The position numbers were made by a program, and so were the translations under genes. The notes beneath the pieces were generated by a model, which was given only the letters and a program-made list of their open reading frames with translations, was not told where the DNA came from and ran no database searches. Below are positions 56,545-63,826 of a DNA stretch of 64,000 nucleotides, one piece after another (within the stretch, counting starts at the first letter, position 1; every line of letters begins with the position of its first letter). This stretch comes from a virus, in the IMG/VR virus record IMGVR_UViG_3300048921_000363, positions 22,752 to 86,751 of that record. One strand, written 5' to 3'.

Positions 56545-59259
56545 ATGAACATGAAACACGATTTGCGCGCCGATATCCTGCAACGCCTTGAGTCCGACTA
56601 CGGCCTAAAGCACAAGGCCGGTAAATACATGCGCCAGGGCGAATGCCCGGCGTGCAAGAAAAAGGAGCTGTACGCCTTCCACGATGACCCGTGGATGATC
56701 CGCTGCGGTCGGGGCAAGTGCGGCCAGACCTGGCACGTCAAAGAAATCTACGAAGATCTGTTCGAAGACTGGAGCAAGCGCGCCCCAGCCAGCGAGCAAC
56801 ACCCCAGCGCCACCGCCCGTGCGTATCTGGAATTTGCCCGTGGTTTTCGGCTTGATCTGATTCAAGGCTGGTTTACGCAGGAAACGTATTTTTCCGGCGA
56901 GCTGAATGCCGGCAGCGCGACGGTGCGCTTTGCACTGGAGAAAGGCGGTTACTGGGAACGCCTGATCGACCGGCCGCACCGGTTCGGCAAGATGAAAGCG
57001 CGGTTCAAGCCAGGCGATAGCCCGCGTGGGTACTGGTGGTGCCCGCCATGTGTCGAGCTGCTGGACGTCAAAGTGCTGTGGATTGTCGAGGGCATCTTCG
57101 ACGCCATCGCTCTGGTGCATAACGGCATTGCAGCGGTGTCGGCCATGTCATCGGCCTTCTTCCCTGAAGAGTCGTTGAAAGAGCTGGCTCGGCAGCGTGG
57201 CGGCAAATTGCCCAAGCTCATTTGGGCACTGGACAACGAACCCGGGGCGCACAAATACACCAAGCGTTGGGTGCGTCAGGCGCGTGCCCTGGGTTACGAG
57301 TGCGAAGCAGCGCAGATCCCGCAATCGGACAGCCGCAAGGTCGATTGGAACGATCTGCATCAGCGCTGGGCATTCATTGACGACGATAGCGAACGTGCCG
57401 AGCAGATCGAAAAGGATCTGGCCACGGCTCGCTATCACGGCTCCTTGCTGATCGCCGAAAGCGCGTCTGAGAAAGGCGTGCTGATGTACGAGTGGCGTGA
57501 GCGCCACGAGTTTCACTTCGGCTTCGACAGCCGGCTCTACTGGTTCAAGATGGACCTGGAGAAATTCAACAAGGCCATGCAGGCGCTGGAGTCATCCGAG
57601 CGCCACGAAGACCAATTGCTGAACGAAAAGCAGCGTCGCGAAAAGGCCTTGCGCCAATGCGGTGGCGTGGTGGAAATCGCCAACTGCTACCCGCAGGCGC
57701 TGTACTTCCAGCGCAACGAAGTCACCGACGAATCCTGGTACTACTTCCGCGTCGACTTCCCGCACGACAGCGGCAGCGTGAAGAACACTTTCACCGGTGG
57801 CCAGGTCGCCGCCGCCAGCGAGTTCAAAAAGCGTCTGCTCAGCATGGCCGCCGGCGCCGTATTTACCGGCAGCGGGCAGCAGCTCGACAAGATCATGAAG
57901 GATCAGCTGTTCGGCCTGAAGACTGTCGAGACCATCGACTTCATTGGCTACAGCAAGCTGCACGGCTGCTACGTCTTTGGCGACCTCGCGGTACGCGGCG
58001 GCATCGTCAGCGTGGTCAACAAGGAGGACTTTTTCGAGTTCGGCAAGCTGCGGCTCAAGACACTGCAAAAGTCGATCGCCATGCACATTCAGCGCGACAG
58101 TAAGCAGTACCGCACTGACTGGCTCCCAATGCTGTGGCTGTGCTTCGGCGCCAAGGGCATTGTTGCCTTGGCGTTCTGGTTCGGCTCGCTCTTCGCGGAG
58201 CAGATCCGCGCGCAGTACAAGTCCTTTCCGTTCCTTGAGGTCACCGGTGAAGCCGGCGCTGGCAAGACCACGCTGCTCACTTTCCTGTGGAAACTGCTCG
58301 GCCGTGAGCATGAAGGTTTTGATCCGTCGAAATCGACCCGTGCCGGTCGGCAGCGCGCCATGGGCCAGGTCTCCAACATGCCCGTCGTGCTGATCGAGGG
58401 CGACCGCAACGAGCCAGATAAAGCGCACGCCAAGGGCTTCGACTGGGACGAACTGAAAGACTTCTACGGCGGCGGCACGCTCGGCACCAAGGGCATGAAG
58501 ACCAGTGGCAACGAGACTTACGAACCGCCGTTTCGGGGCGCGATTGCGATCAGCCAGAACGCCGATGTCAGCGCGTCAGAAGCGATCCTGACCCGGATTA
58601 TCAAATCCCACTTTGCGCGTCCGGAAGTTACCACTGAAAGCCGTGCCGCCGCTGACAACCTGAACCTGATCCCGGTCGAGCAACTGAGCCACTTCCTGTT
58701 GCTGGCCGTTCGTGCCGAGGCCCAGGTGATGGCCAAGTTCGCCGAGCGCGTGCTGGTTCATGAACAGCAACTGCGCAGGCTCAAAGAAATCCGCGTGGAG
58801 CGGATCATCAAGAACCACAGCCAGTTGATGGCTCTGGTGGATTGCCTGCGCCTGGTGTGCCCGCTCGATGACAACCACGTCGCCACGACACACCAGGCAC
58901 TGATGGTCATGGCTTTGGAGCGACAGGCTGCGATCAGCGCCGACCACCCGTTGGTTGCCGAATTCTGGGAAGTCTTCGAATACCTCGAAAGCCTGGGCGA
59001 AGGCCCGCAGGTCAACCACAGCACCGACCCGAAACTCGTCGCGATCAACCTCAACGAGTTCGCTGAAAAAGCCAGCGAGCATCGGCAGAACCTCGCCGAC
59101 CTCAAGACCTTGCGCGGGCTGCTGGTCAACAGCCGCAGCCACAAATGGCTGGAATCCAACAAGGCCGTTTACAGCGCCGTGCGCGCTTCACAGGCGGCCG
59201 GCAACGCGATGTTCAACAAACCCACCACTGTGCGCTGCTGGATTTTTCAGAGCGCGTAA
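56545..59259 (+). CDS. TOPRIM primase/helicase, replaces P2 gpA
   Basis: This 904-residue protein has a CHC2-type zinc finger (C34, C37, C54, C59), a TOPRIM domain (IVEGIFDAIALV near 180-191, acidic WALDNEPG near 227) and a helicase-like ATPase with Walker A TGEAGAGKTT near 567-576. P2 replicates by rolling circle from gpA, and no gpA-type tyrosine pair (YxxxY nuclease) is seen here. So replication is probably theta-type or primase-initiated. It is not closely similar to the prophage 1 primase. Confidence 0.85.
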   Translation: MNMKHDLRADILQRLESDYGLKHKAGKYMRQGECPACKKKELYAFHDDPWMIRCGRGKCGQTWHVKEIYEDLFEDWSKRAPASEQHPSATARAYLEFARGFRLDLIQGWFTQETYFSGELNAGSATVRFALEKGGYWERLIDRPHRFGKMKARFKPGDSPRGYWWCPPCVELLDVKVLWIVEGIFDAIALVHNGIAAVSAMSSAFFPEESLKELARQRGGKLPKLIWALDNEPGAHKYTKRWVRQARALGYECEAAQIPQSDSRKVDWNDLHQRWAFIDDDSERAEQIEKDLATARYHGSLLIAESASEKGVLMYEWRERHEFHFGFDSRLYWFKMDLEKFNKAMQALESSERHEDQLLNEKQRREKALRQCGGVVEIANCYPQALYFQRNEVTDESWYYFRVDFPHDSGSVKNTFTGGQVAAASEFKKRLLSMAAGAVFTGSGQQLDKIMKDQLFGLKTVETIDFIGYSKLHGCYVFGDLAVRGGIVSVVNKEDFFEFGKLRLKTLQKSIAMHIQRDSKQYRTDWLPMLWLCFGAKGIVALAFWFGSLFAEQIRAQYKSFPFLEVTGEAGAGKTTLLTFLWKLLGREHEGFDPSKSTRAGRQRAMGQVSNMPVVLIEGDRNEPDKAHAKGFDWDELKDFYGGGTLGTKGMKTSGNETYEPPFRGAIAISQNADVSASEAILTRIIKSHFARPEVTTESRAAADNLNLIPVEQLSHFLLLAVRAEAQVMAKFAERVLVHEQQLRRLKEIRVERIIKNHSQLMALVDCLRLVCPLDDNHVATTHQALMVMALERQAAISADHPLVAEFWEVFEYLESLGEGPQVNHSTDPKLVAINLNEFAEKASEHRQNLADLKTLRGLLVNSRSHKWLESNKAVYSAVRASQAAGNAMFNKPTTVRCWIFQSA

Positions 59260-59266
59260 ACCGCAA

Positions 59267-59284
59267 CCAGCGCTGCAACGCTGG
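59267..59284 (+). promoter_or_regulatory. CTGCAA-loop leader hairpin 1
   Basis: CCAGCG-CTGCAA-CGCTGG lies 23 bp before the next start codon, followed by AAAGGAGAGGCACCATG. The same loop with different stems recurs at 59635 and 60181. Confidence 0.7.
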
Positions 59285-59307
59285 GCACATTCCAAAGGAG
59301 AGGCACC

Positions 59308-59604
59308 ATGCAAGTACACGTGATCACCGGCGACGCCGGCACGGGAAAAACGACGAAGCTGAGATCGATCGAAGCCCAGCAACTGGCTGAAGGCAAACAG
59401 GCCGGGATCATTCATGCGGATGCGTATTCGCATCACGGCCTGCTCGGAATCATGGAAGTCAGGCTAGAGCGCGGTGAGCGGACGCTGCTTGTCGATGACT
59501 GCTCGATCAAACAAATCGATGAGGTTCTGCAGTGGCAGAAGGAGGCCGCTGGAAACGAGCAGCTTGAAGGCTTAGCGATTCACCTGGTTCGCCGCGCCGG
59601 CTAA
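59308..59604 (+). CDS. Miniature P-loop NTPase (98 residues)
   Basis: A complete Walker A (GDAGTGKTT, residues 8-16) and a Walker B (RTLLVDDCS, near residue 60) fit in only 98 residues, with the order and spacing of a minimal AAA/ASCE core lacking sensor and lid parts. The family is not recognised. It lies just after the primase-helicase, behind a CTGCAA hairpin. It might be a helicase-loading or DNA-binding accessory. Confidence 0.7.
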   Translation: MQVHVITGDAGTGKTTKLRSIEAQQLAEGKQAGIIHADAYSHHGLLGIMEVRLERGERTLLVDDCSIKQIDEVLQWQKEAAGNEQLEGLAIHLVRRAG

Positions 59605-59634
59605 ACAACGAGTTCATTCGGAAAGAAGTGGTGC

Positions 59635-59654
59635 CGAGGGGCTGCAACCCCTCG
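59635..59654 (+). promoter_or_regulatory. CTGCAA-loop leader hairpin 2
   Basis: CGAGGGG-CTGCAA-CCCCTCG, extended below a C-A mismatch by GGTG/CACC. It lies 28 bp before a start codon led by AAAGGAGAAGCACC. Confidence 0.75.
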
Positions 59655-59682
59655 ACACCGACCACCCCAAAGGAGAAGCACC

Positions 59683-59946
59683 ATGCAAGCACAAAACCCA
59701 AGTGGCAGCGGCACAGAGGCTACCACGAACGCCTTCAACGTCGGTGATGACGTGACTTTCGTGGCCGCACGCAGCACTGGGCGCAGCGTCAGTCTCAGCG
59801 TTCGCGAAGGAAAAATTGCCGGGATCAACAGCGGTATTGCGACCGTCAAGCTTCGCAATGGCCGCACCAGTATGCAGCCATTGAACAAACTCACCCGCAA
59901 GGGCGAACGCAACGCCCTAACCCGCGCATTACTGGGGGATGCCTAA
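59683..59946 (+). CDS. Hypothetical protein, possible KOW-like fold
   Basis: This 87-residue protein has a disordered N-terminus and a beta-rich middle (NVGDDVTFVAARSTGRSVSL, then GKIAGINSGIATVKLRNGRT) that reads like an SH3/KOW barrel, and a basic tail. It is preceded by hairpin 2 and overlaps the next gene by one base (TAATG). It may bind nucleic acid; this is inference. Confidence 0.6.
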   Translation: MQAQNPSGSGTEATTNAFNVGDDVTFVAARSTGRSVSLSVREGKIAGINSGIATVKLRNGRTSMQPLNKLTRKGERNALTRALLGDA

Positions 59947-60167
59947 TGCAACCCTCCACCAATTCTGTTGCACGCACACGCCCGCCCATGGCCAGCCATC
60001 GGCTTGACCTCCCCAGTTGCTGCGACATCTGCGGCAAAGCCCGATCCACCCGAAAGCACCAGGCCTGTAGCCGGATCCGACAGCAGCGCAGGTCTGCCGA
60101 GTGGGCTGAGCTGATGGCGGTACGGGCAGAAGCGAAGCAGAACAAGCCACGGCGCTACGCGCGCTGA
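59946..60167 (+). CDS. Small basic CxxC protein
   Basis: This 73-residue arginine-rich protein has CCDICGKARSTRKHQACSR, a short zinc-finger-like motif, and a basic helical tail. Its start overlaps the previous stop, and hairpin 3 follows. A possible nucleic-acid binder; family not recognised. Confidence 0.6.
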   Translation: MQPSTNSVARTRPPMASHRLDLPSCCDICGKARSTRKHQACSRIRQQRRSAEWAELMAVRAEAKQNKPRRYAR

Positions 60168-60180
60168 TTTGGATTACGGG

Positions 60181-60208
60181 GCGATGGGGAGCTGCAACTC
60201 CCCATCGC
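60181..60208 (+). promoter_or_regulatory. CTGCAA-loop leader hairpin 3
   Basis: An 11-bp perfect stem GCGATGGGGAG/CTCCCCATCGC closes the loop CTGCAA. It lies 19 bp before the methyltransferase start, followed by AAAGGAAGAAGCACC. Confidence 0.8.
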
Positions 60209-60227
60209 CAGCAAAGGAAGAAGCACC

Positions 60228-62030
60228 ATGCTCAAGCGAACACTCAAACACTTTCATTTCTGCTGCGGCCTCGGTGGCGGCGCCAAAGGTTTCAACAAAT
60301 CCAAGCCCATCGTGGGCAACATTCAAGCGCAATGGCAATGCATCGGCGGCATCGATATTGATGCGGCCGGGCTGGCCGACTTCGAGCGTTTGAGCGGAGT
60401 CAAGGGCACGCTGCTGGATCTGTTTACCCGAGATCAGTACATACGCTTCCACGGGAAAGAGCCGCCACCTGGTTGGCGTGAGGCGACAGTCGAAGATGTT
60501 CGACGTGCAGCCAACTACCAACGGCCCGACGCAGTGTTCATTTCCAGTCCGTGCAAAGGCGCGTCGGGCCTGCTGTCCGAAAAGATGAGTCTGACCCCAA
60601 AATATCAGGCGCTGAACGAACTCACGCTACGCTGCATCTGGCTGTTCGGTGAAGCCTGGAAAGACGATGCTGTTCCGCTTTTGGTCTTCGAAAACGTCCC
60701 TCGGCTGGCAACCCGTGGCCGGCACTTGCTCGACCAGATCAACAAGGTGCTGTCTCACTTCGGCTATGCCGTGGCTGAAACCACTCACGACTGCGGTGTA
60801 ATCGGCGGCTTGGCCCAGAGTCGAAAACGGTTCTTGCTGGTGGCGCGCCACATCGAGAAGGTACCGCCCTTCCTGTATGAGCCAGAAAAGAAAACCCTCA
60901 AGTCTGTCGGCTCAATCCTCGGCCGCATGCCGCTCGCCGGCGATATCGAAGCCGCCGGTCCCATGCACCGGGTTCCAGCTCTCCAATGGAAAACGTGGGT
61001 GCGTCTTGCCCTCGTCACCGCCGGCAAGGACTGGCGCAGCCTGAATGACTTAGCGATCGAGGACGGTTATCTGCGTGATCTGGTGATCGTGCCCGAGTAT
61101 CGCGCCGGCTACCTCGGCGTGCACGACTGGCAAGACACCGCCGGCACCGTCGCTGGGCGCAGCAACCCAACAAACGGCGCATTCTCGGTTGCTGATCCAC
61201 GCGCCAAAGCCGGTGCTCTGCAATATCAGCAGTACGGTGTCCGTCGCTGGGAAGAGACCAGTGGCGCGGTGATCGGCGTCAAGTCGCCCGGACAGGGAAC
61301 ATTCAGCGTTGCGGATCCTCGCCGGCCGGGCGATGGGTTCGGAAAGTACTTGGTAACGCAGTTCGACAAGGCCGCCGGAACAGTCATCGCCGGCAGCACC
61401 ACGGGGCAAGGCGCTTTTGCTGTGCAGGATCCCCGATACCATAACTGGCACCCGGCAGCGAGTAGCCGGAAGCTGGGCGTTTGCCCGTGGGATAAAACGG
61501 CTGGGACTGTTACCGGATCGCAGCAGGTTGCCAGTGGTGCATTGTCGATCGCAGATCCCCGCCCTGGCATGAAGCGCGTCAAGGGTGATGCCTACCTGAC
61601 TGGTGGCCACTATGGCGTTGTCGGCTGGAATGAACAGTGCGGTGCTGTTTCAGCCAGTGCAAAGCAGGACAACGGGCGCTGGTCGGTAGCTGACCCGCGT
61701 ATGCCGGAAGCGAACGACCGGTTGACCTGCGTGATTGAAAGTCTCGACGGCACTTGGCACCGCCCATTCACCACGCTGGAGCTGGCCGCGCTGCAAAGCC
61801 TGGTCGAACCCGAAGAACAGTTCGAGCTGGATGGACTGAGTGATCAGGCGTGGCGTGAGCGTATCGGTAACGCCGTACCACCTGACGCCGCCGAAGCCAT
61901 CGCCGATGTGATGGGTACCACGCTGTTACTCGCCGCATCTGGAGAAACCTTCATGCTCAATAGCATGCCGATCTGGGTTCGCCCGATAGCGGTAGGCCTG
62001 AGCGTGGCGCATCGGGAGACTGCGCTATGA
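60228..62030 (+). CDS. DNA (cytosine-5) methyltransferase with five internal repeats
   Basis: This 600-residue homologue of 22677-24668 has motif I CCGLGGGAKGF (12-22), catalytic Cys in SSPCKGAS (near 108), ENV (near 155), QSRKRF (near 197) and RIGNAVP (near 546). Residues about 300-500 are five repeats with core AGTVxG...GxFSVADPR; one repeat present in the prophage 1 enzyme is missing. No restriction partner is seen. It is expressed behind hairpin 3, suggesting translational control. Confidence 0.9.
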   Translation: MLKRTLKHFHFCCGLGGGAKGFNKSKPIVGNIQAQWQCIGGIDIDAAGLADFERLSGVKGTLLDLFTRDQYIRFHGKEPPPGWREATVEDVRRAANYQRPDAVFISSPCKGASGLLSEKMSLTPKYQALNELTLRCIWLFGEAWKDDAVPLLVFENVPRLATRGRHLLDQINKVLSHFGYAVAETTHDCGVIGGLAQSRKRFLLVARHIEKVPPFLYEPEKKTLKSVGSILGRMPLAGDIEAAGPMHRVPALQWKTWVRLALVTAGKDWRSLNDLAIEDGYLRDLVIVPEYRAGYLGVHDWQDTAGTVAGRSNPTNGAFSVADPRAKAGALQYQQYGVRRWEETSGAVIGVKSPGQGTFSVADPRRPGDGFGKYLVTQFDKAAGTVIAGSTTGQGAFAVQDPRYHNWHPAASSRKLGVCPWDKTAGTVTGSQQVASGALSIADPRPGMKRVKGDAYLTGGHYGVVGWNEQCGAVSASAKQDNGRWSVADPRMPEANDRLTCVIESLDGTWHRPFTTLELAALQSLVEPEEQFELDGLSDQAWRERIGNAVPPDAAEAIADVMGTTLLLAASGETFMLNSMPIWVRPIAVGLSVAHRETAL

Positions 62031-62275
62031 CTGTTTTCCTGCTGCTTTATCTGTGCACGGATGCAACCCGGACAGATTGCCAGGTGTTGCCGGCTCAACG
62101 CTGGAAGGGAGATACCGCCTACGAACAATGCCTCGACGCTATCCCCGCCCTCACCCAAGCACTGACAGTGACCAATCGGAAGCGGCACCGGTTTGTCTGC
62201 GAAGTCCAGACAGATGACGCAGGACCAACGGAAGAAGCCTCGCCGAGGTTCATTCATCAATCGTTTCGGATGTGA
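62027..62275 (+). CDS. Small protein between methyltransferase and PrtN
   Basis: This 82-residue protein has a hydrophobic N-terminus (MTVFLLLYLCTDATRTDCQV) and four cysteines. It is coupled to the methyltransferase by a 4-bp overlap and absent from the prophage 1 cassette. The hydrophobic start is too short for a sure signal peptide. Function unknown. Confidence 0.6.
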   Translation: MTVFLLLYLCTDATRTDCQVLPAQRWKGDTAYEQCLDAIPALTQALTVTNRKRHRFVCEVQTDDAGPTEEASPRFIHQSFRM

Positions 62276-62285
62276 GGGGAACATC

Positions 62286-62561
62286 ATGAACACAGCTTTC
62301 ATTCTGATGGCCCAGTACGACGGCCAGGCGATTATCTCGCTTGATCGGGTGTGTCGTGACTACTTCACTCACCTGACGCCCGACATGTTCCAGCGCAAGG
62401 TGTTGAGTGGTCAGATCAAGATCCCCATCACCCGGCTGGAGCCGAGCCAGAAGTCCGCCAAGGGCGTTCACATCGGTGACCTAGCGGCTTACCTCGATCT
62501 CCAGCGCGCCGCCGCGGTGAAAGAAAACAATCAGCTCAACGGCTTAAAACCCGCCTGTTGA
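62286..62561 (+). CDS. PrtN-family transcriptional activator
   Basis: This 91-residue PrtN-type protein (LMAQYDGQAIISLDRVCRDY, then HIGDLAAYLDLQRAAAVKEN) is homologous to 24665-24934. The ATG follows GAGGGGAAC. Its 3' end overlaps the convergent integrase 3' end by 26 bp, with no terminator between. Confidence 0.85.
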   Translation: MNTAFILMAQYDGQAIISLDRVCRDYFTHLTPDMFQRKVLSGQIKIPITRLEPSQKSAKGVHIGDLAAYLDLQRAAAVKENNQLNGLKPAC

Positions 62562-63687
62562 GCCACTTCATTGATGCGGCGCCCAGTTGGACGGGCGCCC
62601 TCAATATCTTCTCGTGCCATTCCCACCCCACATACCGATCACCTTTACCGCGCAGGTGGGTGTAACGTCGCAGCGAATTCCAGTCTCTGTGCCCCGACAC
62701 ACTCGCCACGCGGGGGATGTCCCAGTCCATTTCAAACAGGCGGCTGACGCCCTCGTGGCGAAGGTCGTGAAAGTGCAGGTCAGCAATTTCCAGAAACTTG
62801 CAGGCCTTCGCCCAGGAAGTGGAAATAGATTCGGGGCTGTACGGGAAAATGTCGTCGCCGGCCTTGGGCATCGTTTGGAGTATCTGCCACGCCTCGTCCG
62901 GCAAGTCACACCACACGTCGTTGCCGATCTTCTGCCCGGGGTTCTTCATGTCCCGGACCAGGACTCGCTGGCCAGCCTCGTCCACGTCCGCCCAGCGAAT
63001 GCGGGTGATCTCATCGAGACGGCGAGTTGAGAATAAGGCGAAGCCGACGACCTTCAACATGTTGGTGATACTCCGACGCCGGGCCTGCATGTCCTCATAG
63101 TGCGTCATGATCTTGCCCAACTCATCCAGGGTCGGACGCCGGTCCCGCTCGCGGCTCTTGAGGTTGTAGCCGAGTTTGCGCAGCACCCGCCGGGCGCCGG
63201 CCATGGCCAGAGGATCGACTTGATAGCCCCACGCGTCCTTGGCAATGGAAAGCACAGCGCCAAGGTGCGCGAGATCATTGCCGGCGGTTTGCGCCTGGAC
63301 GCTTCCCCCTTCGCTACTCATCCGCCACAGGGCGAAGTCCACCAGGCACTGCGTATTGATATCGGTATCATTGAGCTTGCCGAAGTAGCTGGCACCGATG
63401 GCCGTAAGCGTGGCCTTTTTGGTTTTCCCCAGCGGACGCGCCTTTTCGACTTCGCGCAGGTACTGATCAATCATCTCTTTGGCAGTGGCGCCCTTGCGGC
63501 TCGCCCGCTCGATCGCACCTGGTTCATCCAGTTCCGATTCGCGCTTACGCGCCCACGCCTGCGCAGCCTGTTTCCGGGCGAAGGTCTGGCTCTCTTGGTA
63601 GACTTGCACTCCATCACGCTTGATGCGGATCTGAGCGGTGTAGCTCACAGACCCATCCGCCAGTTTTCTTGCCCTGATAGCTGCCAT
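62536..63687 (-). CDS. int: Tyrosine recombinase, dusA-type integrase (prophage 2)
   Basis: This 383-residue integrase has catalytic Arg in STRRLDEITR, His-x-x-Arg in FHDLRHEGVSR (near 305), His in SGHRDWNSLRRY and Tyr (near 340). The start MAAIRARKLADGSVSYTAQI at 63687 is chosen by alignment to the prophage 1 integrase; the frame extends to 63780 without support. It is transcribed away from dusA and lies 140 bp from it. Confidence 0.93.
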   Translation of the reverse strand: MAAIRARKLADGSVSYTAQIRIKRDGVQVYQESQTFARKQAAQAWARKRESELDEPGAIERASRKGATAKEMIDQYLREVEKARPLGKTKKATLTAIGASYFGKLNDTDINTQCLVDFALWRMSSEGGSVQAQTAGNDLAHLGAVLSIAKDAWGYQVDPLAMAGARRVLRKLGYNLKSRERDRRPTLDELGKIMTHYEDMQARRRSITNMLKVVGFALFSTRRLDEITRIRWADVDEAGQRVLVRDMKNPGQKIGNDVWCDLPDEAWQILQTMPKAGDDIFPYSPESISTSWAKACKFLEIADLHFHDLRHEGVSRLFEMDWDIPRVASVSGHRDWNSLRRYTHLRGKGDRYVGWEWHEKILRAPVQLGAASMKWLNRRVLSR

Positions 63688-63694
63688 ATCGAAA

Positions 63695-63732
63695 GTGGTA
63701 CGCGTCGGTTTTGAAGTGGTACATCGTACCAC
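63695..63732. promoter_or_regulatory. Inverted and direct repeats upstream of integrase 2
   Basis: GTGGTAC (63695-63701) is followed 21 bp later by the dyad GTGGTAC-ATC-GTACCAC (63716-63732). A further ATGGTACA lies at 63791. The layout matches the repeats upstream of integrase 1 though the bases differ, indicating cognate protein-site pairs. Confidence 0.65.
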
Positions 63733-63740
63733 CGAGACCT

Positions 63741-63781
63741 GAAAAACGCCTGAAAACGCCCTAAAACACGCCGAAAACACG
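63741..63781. repeat. Four helically phased A-rich repeats beside the attachment site
   Basis: GAAAAACGCC, TGAAAACGCC, CTAAAACACGCC and GAAAACACG follow each other at 10-12 bp spacing between integrase 2 and dusA. This looks like intrinsically bent DNA or an array of arm-type sites. Confidence 0.55.
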
Positions 63782-63826
63782 TTGAGTAAAATGGTACAGA
63801 ATCATAGCCTTAGCCCAGTAAAACCA

